64,000 nucleotides of DNA from Fomes fomentarius (lineage: Eukaryota > Basidiomycota > Agaricomycetes > Polyporales > Polyporaceae), in NCBI GenBank assembly GCA_022606135.1, contig JABYQN010000001.1, positions 4,712,001 through 4,776,000 of the forward strand, in the 5' to 3' direction. This document shows, piece after piece, positions 45,899-57,188 of the stretch. The translations under genes and the position numbers were made by a program. The number at the start of each line of letters is the position of its first letter. Position 1 is the stretch's first letter. The notes under the pieces were generated by a model, which saw nothing but the letters and a program-made list of their open reading frames with translations, was not told the origin of the DNA and did not search any database.

Positions 45899-48800
45899 CT
45901 AGTCCATGCTCTTCTCCTTCCCCTTCTCCTTCCCCTTCTCCACTAACGAGGCTGTCTTCATACTGGGGGACTTGGGACGCATAGCTCTTGCCCGGCGACG
46001 GGACTCCAAACGGCGCATCAGCAACGTAAAGACCGTGAGGGTCCCGCACGACATGATAATCCACGCGATCAGAACTGCTGCGTTCTTCCCGAGGTGCGAG
46101 TTCGTGTCGAACATGATCGTGCGGAGCGCCTGAGAGCTGCGGGCAATCAGGGTCAGTATCGCCGTCACCACCGTTCACGTTCCTGTCATTAGCGTTACTC
46201 ACAGGTTCCTGGAACGTCCGCAATTCAGCGCCGAGTCACGAAGCGTAGGGCGAAGAGACTTACCAGATAGGGAAGCCGGCGCCATAGCTGTAGAACGGAT
46301 TCTGCAGCTCGTTGGGAAGTACCACAGGCGAGACGTTATACAGGATCTGATGTGTGACGTTGGTCGGATTCGAGGATTCGCTGATCTGAAACAGGGGACG
46401 CACCAGGGTGAACAGGAAGAAGGGTACAAAGCGCGGCGTCAGGAGCGTGATCATAGCCTCGATGGACAATCCAAGCGCAGCCATGCCGAGGTATATGAAG
46501 GCGAAGGAGACGATGAAGCCCGTCCCTTCTGAGCCGAACTTGGTCGCTAGAGGGAGTTTGAATGCGAGGTTAAGTAGCGCATAGCTCATACTCAGCGGAA
46601 AGTACGCGAGGAGCGGCACGGAGATACGGAGGCAGATGTACGACAGGAACGGCATGTGTGGATCGACGATCGCGCGTGCGGTCGAATTCGCCATAGTCTG
46701 TCACCACGTTCAGCATACTGGGGGGGGAGTCATATGGCCAAGGGGAGACTCACGATCATGAACGCAAATATGCATAAGAATATATTCCCGACCAAAGTGA
46801 CCGCCTGCGCAGTAGGTGCGGTGTACGGTCTGAGGTTGATCATGGTCCAGCCGATCGCTGGGCTGATCGTCTGCGGCGCATTCGCTATCATCTGGAGCGC
46901 GGTCGAGTTGGGCTCGCCGTTAGAATCTATCTGAGCAAAGTAGCGCTGTGCGGTCTGCGTAGCAAACGCGGACGTTGTGGCTTGAAGCATCTGTGTTGTG
47001 AGCGGCACCAGATAGTTGCCGGTCGCGATTTCCTGGCGAGCCTGGGCATAGAATACCTTGATAGCTGTCGAGGGGTCGTATGTATTGTCACCGTTGGCGC
47101 GAGCGTGGGAGAGCCTGGTCGTCGCATTGGGTTGAACTGCACAAATCTTGTTAGCGTATGATAATGGATTGGCTGTTCATGAGAGCCGATCTCCGCAGAT
47201 GATAGTCGCGCGAGGGCAGGCTGAAGGTCACTCTGGAGGCACAAAGAGATACTGGCGATGGAACGATAGCCTGTCTCTCTAACGATCAACTTCGGGCGAG
47301 CTGGCAAGCGTGGTGATTTGACACCTAGCCCATGGATGAAATGCATTCGTACCGAGAACATGCAGCACCTTCATAATCCATGCTCGTGCCCGGGAAGGAT
47401 CGCAATCCGAGTAGGCCAGCTTGGAATAGAGATCGTTCGACTGCACAGACAACCTTTGCACCAGGCAATGACGCGCACCGCGCGCCGGGTCGAGGCACGC
47501 CATGGCTTGCCCAACTGTGAATTGTCATAACACAACTGACACACCCCGGTTATTAAGAGTGCTTTTTACGGCACTGCAGTCTCGTACCTGGCTGATTAGG
47601 GCACACCTGAAAGAGGGACAAGGGGATAGGAGGGAACAAAGACCAGTTCCGACCCCATAAGCGTATATCTCGCCACATCTCATGTTCGGATCTGAAACCA
47701 GCGTAGGACTCGACACGATGACGCTCGGTGACAATCGTATGTCGGATGACAACTCTCAATTCTCCCACCCTTGTAAGTCGGGATCTCTTCCTGTGCATCT
47801 GTGCGCCCACGTGCGATGTATGACGTTGAGCCTGTACCCCTACGTGTGATGTCCAGAGGCCTGTTCTGGATGGTCCTCTGAACATACACGTACCGTAAGG
47901 ACTCACGCATGCCTGAGTACATAGAACGGGTTGTCAGGAGTGTGGGCACGATGCGCACACGATATTGCTTCCCAAGGTCATACAGCAACATCGACGAAGC
48001 TTGAACGCGCGCTTGCACCGACTTGCCGAATACCGAACATCCGTGCAAGGTGCACCTTGCTTCAGATACGGCTCACTGCCCGGTCTGCTCCTTCTCCACC
48101 CTTGCAAAGAACTGGCAAAGACTGCCGATGATATCCGATCCCGATACTTACGGCATGGAGACGGAGCGAGATTGGATGGAGGCTCGGAGGTAACGAAGGA
48201 ACATTCACAGAAAGGATGGGGATGCTTCGCACATTGGATAAAGTTACCGTTGAGAAGTTTGAGCGGGTCCAGATGACACTCCGTTCGGCGAACGTACCTC
48301 CGACACACGCGCGACTAACGATGCTGCGGAGCACATGTAAATGACACTCACCAATCACAGCGACCCACACACGCTCTTCCAGGACACTCTGCTGTACGGC
48401 GTCGTCGTCTCCGACGTCTGAAAAGGACTTGAACTTCCAGTTGAGCTGCGGGCCCAGGGGGGAGTACGACTGGACGGCTTTCGTAAGGCTTTGGCCGACG
48501 CGAGCGCCGTCGCGGTCAATGAACCATGCCTCGAGGTTTCCGGTCAACTGGGCAGAGTTCGAAAGAGCGCCCCAGTACCTTGAAGTTTAGGCGTGGGCGT
48601 CAGCAAGTGTCGCTCCGGCATGGGATGTGTCTTGTTCCGACTTACACGGGGAGGCAGATCCACATCAGGACCATAATCAACGCGGTGGCCCGGGCGATGA
48701 TGACGAAGTACTGCCGCCGCAGAGGTGCGAATGCGGGCGAGAAGACTGGGGGCTTGGATGGGTGCAAATGTGGGGAAGAAGGGGCGGAAAAGACTCACAG

Positions 48801-49036
48801 CCGGTGCTGAGCGGGGGTTGGACGACCTCATCGACATCAGCGACAAAGGAAGTCTTCCGGTTCGTTTTATTTTCGTCATGAAGGTCGACTTGCGAGATGC
48901 CGCTCGAGACATGGAACGGTTGTGATTGTGCCGTGTCCTCGGCATGCCGAGCTGCCGAAGACCCGTGGCCAATGGCTTGCGCAGCGTGGACGGGCGCAAC
49001 GGCATTTGCCTGACTGGAGTCCCCGGGGACGTCCAT
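45899..49036 (-). CDS. SNG1/DUF3533-type integral membrane protein
   Basis: A multi-exon gene starting at the ATG at 49036. A soluble N terminus (about 75 residues, HDENKTNRKTSF) precedes TM1, YFVIIARATALIMVLMWICL, split from YWGALSNSAQLTGNLEAWFI by a GTAAGT intron. A large extracytosolic domain follows (WKFKSFSDVGDDDAVQQSV, then YFAQIDSNGEPNSTALQMIA), then ISPAIGWTMINLRPYTAPTA and a cluster of helices (VTLVGNIFLCIFAFMIV, AYFPLSMSYALLNLAF, TGFIVSFAFIYLGMAALGLS, FVPFFLFTLVRPLFQISES). The last helix is AAVLIAWIIMSCGTLTVFTL, with a basic tail of KGKEKGKEK repeats. This layout matches fungal SNG1-like proteins linked to drug and nitrosoguanidine resistance in yeast; the transported substrate, if any, is unknown. 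Confidence 0.8.
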
Positions 49037-49215
49037 GTTCCAAGGTCCCAGTTGATGGCGGCGAAGTGCTGGTCGCCGTCGAGAACAACGCCAGACCACG
49101 TCGGCCCATTCCCCCCCACATCTACCCGACCTCGCTTAAACAAAGCCGGCGCTCTGGATCGTCTCGGCCCCTTATCTCCATATAGGCCACTTATACCCTT
49201 AGTAAACTATGTAAA

Positions 49216-49287
49216 TCCGATATGGTGTAGTGGCTAACATTATCGCCTCTCACGCGATAGCCCGGGGTTCGATTCCCCGTGTCGGAA
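49216..49287 (+). tRNA. tRNA-Glu (CTC anticodon)
   Basis: A complete cloverleaf without intron. The acceptor stem TCCGATA pairs with TGTCGGA with one T-G wobble. The anticodon stem ATCGC/GCGAT encloses the loop CTCTCAC, giving anticodon CTC. The T arm is CGGGGTTCGATTCCCCG. The A box (TGGTGTAGTGG) and B box (GGTTCGATTCC) for RNA polymerase III are present. Confidence 0.95.
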
Positions 49288-49926
49288 ATTTTGCACTTAG
49301 GGCGTTCACGTCGATCTTTTTCTTTGGTTCGGCGCATATTGCCTTTCAGCTCGATTTCATATTGGAGAAGTTAGTAGTACTTGATACAGGGGAGCCGTGG
49401 TGTACTGGCCGCTACTAGGGATGGCTTGCTGTTGCTCTATCGCGAGTTGCTTGTGACTCCCTCGTTCAATGAGCTATCGACTCGGATTTCACGTGTAAAA
49501 GTATTCTGATTCAGACAAGGAAAGATAAGATGTCGAGATCTACTCTGGTGGGTGACGGGTACCGACGACCGTTCAGCATGTCGTACAGTGCCTCTGTCGG
49601 AAGCCTGTGTCATATCCCGGATTATTGGCGGTCTGCTCGCGAGCTGCACACATCATTTCCTGAGATCAACGCAAGAGAGAATCTTGGGATCAGTGACTGA
49701 TGGGGGGAAGATCTTCAAAGAGTTGGTGGGATGAGTATTAAGTTGTTACGTGACATTTAGGGGATGACGCGTGACGTCACACTACAAGATCTCACTGTCA
49801 CTGTCAGTCACGCTCAGTGGGAACTTAGATACAAAGATAGCGCGCGCCTTCAGTTCATGAGCCCCTCTCAGTCTTCTCCGATTTCGCAAGGTCTGCTGCT
49901 TTCAGTTCCTCTTTGTTACCACCACT
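49288..49926. other. Intergenic, no gene seen
   Basis: Between the tRNA and HDL-3. Contains only short open frames. Confidence 0.5.
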
Positions 49927-51462
49927 ATGATTGAGGTATCATCTATGAAGCAGGCCACCAGAGATTCGGAGGACATCAACTCTCAACCAGATGATCCCCA
50001 TGCGCTCATACACGCTAACACCGTAGATGATTCAACACTGGCAAAACAGGATGATGAGAAGGCTCCTCGAAGAATACCGGATTTGACACAGAAGGGTCCG
50101 GATATACTGGATGGTATATACCTCCTCGTGGCTTCCAGACATCCGCCTCTGCCAACACGACCATTCTGCAGACTAATTCTGCAATGTCACGGAGTTCCTT
50201 CCCATCAAGAACGGCACAGCGAGAGCTCTCGCGGAAGGTTCAGCGCACCGTTCCTGGCTGCGAACACTACACAGCCAACCAAGTTACGATGCACTTCGCG
50301 ACCTTGAAACGCCGGACGGGGCCTACGCAGCCGCGAAATCGAGAATGCAAGTTTACCGTCGAGGGACTACGACGAAAACGTACGTCGCCTTTGGTCCAAA
50401 CGGCCAGCCATTACATTCCATATATACTCGCTAAATCTCAGGTGGAACACTTGCTGTCAAGAAGTTGGAAGTAGCGCTGAAGAGATATAACCTGAACCCC
50501 TCACCCGCAATAGCTAAGATCTGGGCCGACACGCTCGGAAAGGGCATGACCCCTGAGGAAGTGCTGCAAATGGCCGATTTTATACGTGCGGATGAGCATT
50601 CTGACCCTGGCGCCGCAATCTCACGGGTATGTACGTGCTCAGTTCGACAGAAACGTGATGACACGGTTTCCCTTCATGTATAGAATACGCTTTCAAAAGC
50701 GGGGCGACCCCTATGCTCGAAAGTGCACCTACCAACACCAGAACCATCTGTCTCGCCTCAACTACGGCCAGCACGAATCCCACAACCGCAACCCTCGTTC
50801 TCGGCAGCGTTAAGACCGATACTCGCTCAGAAAGAGACGAGGATAGATGAGAGCAACGGTACATCGCATGTCTTCCTGCTGTTGATCTGAAATACATCTT
50901 ATCTACCCATGAATAGGCACGTTTAATGCTGTTCCGAGAGTAAGTAAAGCCTCTTGACCCGCAGTCATCTTGGCAATTTACTCGATGGGAACCGGCAGAA
51001 CTCCTACGTTTCCGGTTTGCGCCCGCCCCGTTGGCGAACTGTTAACGCGACATATATCACGAGCACTGCCCCGATTCGGTGGCCACATCGAGCTCATGCC
51101 AACCACACGTATCTTTTGAGCACACAGCAAGGAGGGTTGATGCACGAGACTTGGTCAGAAGTATGTATTCATTTCTCTACGCGCATTCTAAAGTGCATGC
51201 TAAATTGCTTGCCCCCGTCGCAGGGTCGTACGCTTACTCCCATCCCCATGGTCAACGCAGCATTGACGCGCTTCGCCTAGCGTCACTCCTTCATACAAGT
51301 TTCGAGGAAGCCACTAAGTCGAGCCGCCCGGTACCAAAGACGTTGCAAGAGCTCGCGCAGTGGGCACAGGACGTGGATCCGGAGCTCACGGCCTCGAACC
51401 TCCTCCTCAACATTGCGAGGGGGGAGTATATGGTATATGAGCTTGATCTGAGACCCGTTTAA
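49927..51462 (+). pseudogene. HDL-3: broken homeodomain-like family member
   Basis: Same layout as HDL-1: exon 1 (49927-50113) ends in DILD at the family splice site; exon 2 begins at 50172 and holds helix 2 (RTAQRELSRKVQR) and helix 3 (NQVTMHFATLKRR); exon 3 (50442-50626) holds NPSPAIAKIWADTLGKG; a Pro-rich exon starts at 50684; the last exon (from 51224) carries LASLLHTSF and LQELAQWAQ. At the exon 1/2 junction the conserved Asp-Tyr-Phe reads Asp-stop-Phe (TAA), and about 25 bp later the frame must shift by one to reach the helix-2 frame. No alternative acceptor restores phase. So it is probably a young pseudogene, unless both changes are assembly errors. Exons after the break remain open. 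Confidence 0.6.
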
Positions 51463-51935
51463 AATCTATATCCTGTTGTCTTCAAGTTCAAACCAAACCA
51501 CTTCGCTGTTGATCTCACTTCATGATCATGGTTCTCGGTGCCTCCAAGTGCAACATTGTATTATATGTACTCACGCAGAGTCCGAAGCTACCGTACCGTA
51601 TCCTGCACTACACAATCGTATTGATTAACTCCCATATTGTTATACTACTGTATCTGGTACCCAGATACACAAATCACGATCGGACGATTCTTTCGCTGAA
51701 GATGGGTGTTGTGACAAATTGGCCTTCAGCGCTTGACACGTGACGTCACGCGTTCAGGCCCACGTACTAACGAGGCTATCGCGACTGATCTCTCTCAGGC
51801 TCACTGGGCCCTCTTTGACGCTCCTGCATCGATCGCCTTGCTTGTCGGCTGTCCCAAACTACCGATACGAGCCCACTGGACGTATGGTACTCTCCTTGCA
51901 GCTCTTTCAGCTCACTCGCGAGCAGTAGAACCTTG

Positions 51936-52846
51936 ATGAAGATGACCCACGTCGAAAGAAATAATGGCGAACTTGAAACCAAGAACACAGGGTACGCCAG
52001 CGACATCACAAGCCAGCGAATTGTTCGTGCATATGTCACACCGCCTGTCATGAGGGCTCGACCGCGGGCACCACACCTTCGGTTGCCAGACGCAGGGCGT
52101 GACATACTCATCGGTGGGTCGGTCTATCATCCGAGTCGTACCGTCCAACTTGGCTCCGAGTCCGTTGACTGATACGAATACTGTACACTAGACTACTATG
52201 ATAACGTCACGAAGTTCCCAAAGAAGATTGCCCGTGAAGAGCTCGCTGCGAAAATTCGGCGCGAGGTTCCACGGTGCGAACTGTACACGGAGGAGCGCGT
52301 GAATCGATTCTTTGCACATAGGCGGGCGACTGCGAAGGGCGTGAAGCAAAGGGATAGTGAGGCACTAGGGGAGCATGGTGTGCCATTGTTTTTGTTGCGT
52401 CGATGGGCCGTCGGTTGATATCGTCGAGTAGAACATGCGATGTTCAACATGGAATCACGACCAGCTGGCAGCGTAGGTATCAAACACTCTGTGAGTACTC
52501 ATCGATTCTACCTCCGCTCTCATGTGCATCCGTAGCTGAACATTTAATGCAGTTGACGGATCCGCACCTCGGCACCTTGAAGCTTCCCCATCTGCGGCCA
52601 TTCGAACCCGCTCCAGAAAACCAATCATACCCCTCGCCCGTCCCCATTGATGAGACACAGACAGGTGCGACACATATCGACGCACCTCGTCTCGCGGCGA
52701 TGTTACACTCTGCGCTGAGCGTCACATCATCCGATCGCACTCACGCTGGATCCGCGGCACTCCCGAAGACGTACACTGAGTTGATCAGGTGGCTGGGAAG
52801 GCATGACCCTGGCTTTACGGTGGAGACCTTGTTGTATGTGGGCTGA
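51936..52846 (+). CDS. HDL-4: divergent homeodomain-like protein
   Basis: Four exons (51936-52113, 52192-52377, 52429-52490, 52553-52846) join in phase to 239 residues. Exon 1 ends LPDAGRDILI and exon 2 starts DYYDNVTKFPKKIAREEL, so the intron sits inside helix 1 exactly as in HDL-1. Helix 3 is ERVNRFFAHRRAT: Phe49 and Arg53 are kept but Trp48 is Phe and Asn51 is His, which should alter base contact. The NPSP/IW block is missing. The C-terminal block reads LAAMLHSALS and YTELIRWLGRHDPGF. Introns have GTGGGT, GTGTGC and GTGAGT donors. It lies 470 bp downstream of HDL-3 in the same direction, suggesting a tandem duplication. Confidence 0.72.
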
Positions 52847-53793
52847 CAATACCAGACTGCGTTGATCCACTATATAGGTTGTAGCTTGTCAGAAAGATGC
52901 CAACCCGGATCCGGCTAGACACACCTGTTGAACGTCAAAGACCTAGTGGATGGGGCGCATCGTGCGGCGGGATTGTTTGGTCCAGACAATTGAATATCAT
53001 TAGTATCCACAGGGTCACAAACCCTCAGCGGAGTACTACCACGGTCCACTTGTAGATGAAACGGCAATTTTGAGGCTTTAGAACTCCAGAGACGGCGCAC
53101 ACAGCGAGCAGTTCTGACACTGGGGCGGCAAGGTCGACTATATCTATGCCCGGCATAGGTGGCACTGTCGCCGCACACAAACGCTGAATAGCCGAATTTT
53201 GAATCTGTCGCTCGCCTCACCTTCTCGAAGATGAGTGGTTACGGATGAGTCTTGGCCACTCTGGACCTTCTACAGTACCCCTCCCCCCACAAGCCCTCGT
53301 GGTATGTAAGTCATACAGGTGCAAATGTTATGTTATTAACGTACATGTCATTCAGCGCACGCAAGGGACTAGAGAGTAGATAATATGAGTGCGGGTAGCC
53401 GGGAGTGACCGGCAGGCCCTCAGTGGCAGCCGACCACAAGAATGGCTCCCAGCTTGCCGATGCAGTCCAAGTTCGCTAGGATTGCGGCGTGTGCACGTTA
53501 TTTGTCCCGAAGTTCTCTGTCGAAAGACCGGTTGATAGTGCGGTACATCTTGGCTGCTTTGTCTGTGGACGGAGAACCGCCGGTTCAAGTTGATCGCGTA
53601 GGCGCCCCATATGGTAGCGCCCGCCTGGCGCTTACACCGTCTTCCACAACCACCACCATTAAACACTTGTGCGCAGCCCACCGTTATTCATATTCGGGCA
53701 TTGTGACTTGTGCCCTAACATTCGAGGCTCACTGGAATATGATATAAGCCTACCCGGAACGCAGGTCTGTCTTCCGCAACTCTTTCGGTCGCC
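52847..53793. other. Intergenic, no gene seen
   Basis: Short open frames only. It may hold the promoter and a possible first exon of the FunK1 gene. Confidence 0.4.
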
Positions 53794-56741
53794 ATGTCTT
53801 CTCGCCATCCTGAACCTAGTCTACCCTCGACTCCCCTCCAGTTTCGGCGCTACAAACCCGGGAGACCGACCATCTTCGTAGAGAAAACGCTGACGAGGTT
53901 CGCTCCAGAATGGTTGAAGAGCTCGACGGTAACACTATCTGGCTTCCTGCCGAGGCCTTCCAGAACGACATACTTCCTAAGCCCCCGCAATCGGTCATGT
54001 TGACCGACGCGCAGATCGCCGCACTCACGGAGAGGTTCAATCAGATGCTCGCTGGGTACGATGAGCGTGCGACGAAGAACAAGGTGAAGCAAGAGGACCA
54101 GCTGGTGACAGAATTTGTGAGTCTCGCCTTTCATTTATTCTGTATTTATCCTCAATCGTCCGCTAGGCCGAGATCGTCAACAAGTACATCTTTGCTCCCG
54201 TCAAAGGCAGACGTGTCATCGCTGGCAAGTGTCGCCAGACACGCCCAAAGCCACACTACCCGGTCACCCTGCTCGACACTGTGCCAGGTTACGTCATGCG
54301 TCTGTCCTTGCATATGGCTGACCAGGCCGACGAGGGTCTGAATAAGGCCCACGCTGGCATTTTCCGTGACGACGTTCAGCTTGAAGAGAATCGCCCTAAC
54401 TGGGTCCATCAGCGTGGCTTTGCAGAGTTCAAACGCAAGCAGCCGAAGAAGAACAACGACCCCTTCGACAATACTTCGGGCGCGGATGGGGAGCCGAAGT
54501 TCGAAGGCAGAGAAAAAGTGCGCAGACAGAAGCTCGCATATGCCGACCGAGTCTTCGCGTTCCAGCATCGCTCTGCCGTCTACTCGTTCTTCATCATCGA
54601 AGATGAGTTCCGCTTCTTCCGCTGGGACAGGTCCGGCGTCTTCGTCACCAACAAACTGAGCTATGTCGAGCACACACGCACCTTTGTCGAGCTCATGCTG
54701 GGTTTGATCATTCTCGACGACGCTAGCCAAGGGATTGACACTACTGCGACTCTGCTGGACAAGTCTTCAGACGACTACAAGCTCATGGACCGCATTGTCC
54801 TGCCCGACTCCTCCGTTCTCACTGTGCCAGTGCTCTCGCACGAAGAAGGCACTGTCCTGCCGTCTCACATCCCATGCATGACCATCCCGGTTAGTCCGGG
54901 GTTGAAGGACGCTTCTGAGACCCTTCCTCCGGGTATCGACGACCTGTCCACAGCTCTCCCTGACCATCCCTCTCCGATCCCCACTCAGGGTGCCCAGAGC
55001 GAAGATGATCCCTCGTCTCTTGCTCCGAAGGACGGTTCGTTCGTCTTCAGACACGCTCTCGATTACTTCATAGGTTCCATGGAGGATGGGTGGCCGCGCT
55101 ACCGTCTGAGCATCGGTGCGGAGACATTCCTCGTCGGGAGACCGATCTTTGAAACCAACGGGCTCATCGGCCGCGGGACTCGTGGCTATGTCGCATGGCA
55201 CAAGCAGTCGAAGTCGTTCGTGTTCCTGAAGGATGCTTGGCGCCCCTTCTACGACGGTATCGAGCCGGAAGGTGACATCCTGAAGAAACTCAACGATGCA
55301 GGGGTTGAGAACATCCCTACGCTCGTTTGCCACGGCCACGTCGGAAATCAGGCTACCGCTGTGTCGGACTTCCAGGTGCATGTCGATCAGAGGTCTAATG
55401 CGAAGCGCAAGACGGCCCCCACGCTGCCTCCGGTCAGTCCTGACGCCGCGTCCACAGAAGGAAAGCGCGAGAAGCAGAAGAGGGAAGAATCGGTGCTGCA
55501 CGACATCCGACACTATGCGCATTACCGTATGGTGACAAAGGAGATCTGTTTGCCTTTAGTGTTGTTTGGGTCTAGCAGGAGGCTCATACAGCTCCTTTCC
55601 GATGTTCTAGATGGTATGTTTCCCCTCGCATAACCTGCACCGTGCACCTGCTGAGCACGATATGCAGCACACGCGTCAGCGGTGGATAAGTGCAAGCTCA
55701 TCCACCGTGATATCAGCAGCGGAAACATCCTCATCCTGCCAGTGTTCGTCCAGATACTTGGAGAGACTGGTCTTCGGGTTGTATGGAAGGGTGTCCTGTG
55801 CGATTGGGAGGTCTCGAAGCCCATCGCCGAATCCAAGGCTAAGGAGAAAGCGCAGCAGCCTCAGAGAACGGTGTGCAATGTTAATCACCTCTTACACACT
55901 CAAGCTGATATGTGTATTCTAGGGGACGTGGAAATACATGCCTGTTGCTTCGCTCTTGGATATGTTCCACATCGTGGGCATTCCAGATGAGATGGAGTCT
56001 ATCTTCAACGTCGCCCTCTACAACACCACCCGATACACTCCTCACAACCTTCAGGAGTGTGTCCACCCCTGGATCCAGAAGTACTTCATCGAATGGAATG
56101 AAGTCCTCGGTGTACGGCGGGCTAGTACAGCGAAGACGGCGGTGATGAACCGAGGCAGCCTCACCGCAGTTCTCGACACAGATATCGTGTTCGGAGGGGA
56201 TCGGAACATGGCTCTGAACCACGTATTCCACACGATGCTCACATGGTTCCGTGCGCGCTACAAGATCATGCGATACGAGGAGCAGAGCTCGAAGAACCGT
56301 GACAAGACAGGGGGCCAGACACACGCTGAAGATTGCCCCGCCCCTCTGCCGCGCATGGAGTTCTTCATTCCTTTCCCAGAAGAAAACGCAATCGAGGAGC
56401 CAACGAAAGAGGACTACGGATTTGCCTCTTCGATTGCGACGCACGATAAAGTGATGGCCCTCTTTCGGTATGCGCTGTCCGAGCTGCGCTGGCCGGAGAG
56501 TGAGACATGGCAGGATCACTTGGCTGTTTATCCTGCTCCTGAACTTGCGACGCCCCTTGCGTCCCACCTCTCTCCGGACCTAACGACCTCCGGCGGGTTC
56601 TGGCACTCTCCGGACGCGACGGCGGATGTGGGCGCGACGGGCACTGGGCCGGCAGCTAAGTCTGCTGCCGGTGGTCGTCGCGTGAAGACCGTTAAGAACA
56701 TCCAACTTGCCTTCGTTCATGACCCGATCCGAGTCGCATGA
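53794..56741 (+). CDS. FunK1-family protein kinase
   Basis: Basidiomycete-expanded FunK1 kinase, about 870 residues. Exons end or start at 54116/54167, 55613/55668 and 55870/55923. After a helical N terminus (RSRMVEELDGNTIWLP) comes the family-typical region YIFAPVKGRRVIAG, AFQHRSAVYSFFIIEDEFRF and YVEHTRTFVELML. The N-lobe has GRGTRGYVAWHKQ with a likely ATP-site lysine in FVFLKDAW. The catalytic loop is LIHRDISSGNILI, intact with Asp and Asn. The metal motif is LCDWEVSKP, so DFG is replaced by DWE. Next come RTGTWKYMPVASLLD and VHPWIQKYFIEW. The C terminus is basic. The ATG at 53794 is in a different frame from RSRMVEEL and there is no room for an intron between, so the true start is unsettled. 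Substrates of FunK1 kinases are unknown. Confidence 0.88.
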
Positions 56742-57188
56742 AGGATGATATGTTAGCCATCATACCACGTTTCGCTCGTTTGGTTTCGCTCGTTTGCGTT
56801 TGTCAAGGCCCCTTTCTGTACCTGATCCGCGTCGGAATATATCAGCTATTGTCTCTCATCATGGGCTTTCAATGAGTGATAGCTACAGTATCTCGGCACT
56901 TCTGATGTGATGACTGTACTACTCTTCCGACAAATCTCGACTCTGAGCTCTGCAGGCTGGCAAGTACCGATAAAAGTTTTCGAATGAGAGTAACTCGACG
57001 GCGATGTTTATTTTGTCTTGAGTCGTGTCGATCCACGAGCGGAACGCTGCTGCGTCACGAGTGCGTACACACACCTCGGAAGTGCACCTGAGAGCCTCGT
57101 ACGAACTCGTGAAATGATGTGCCATCGTTGCGATCGAACGAGGAAAACGTCCGCAATGAACATTTGTTGTACATCATAGCCGGGACCC
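56742..57188. other. Convergent gap between FunK1 and the carboxylase fusion
   Basis: About 450 bp between two stop codons. I see nothing but presumed 3' UTRs. Confidence 0.5.
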
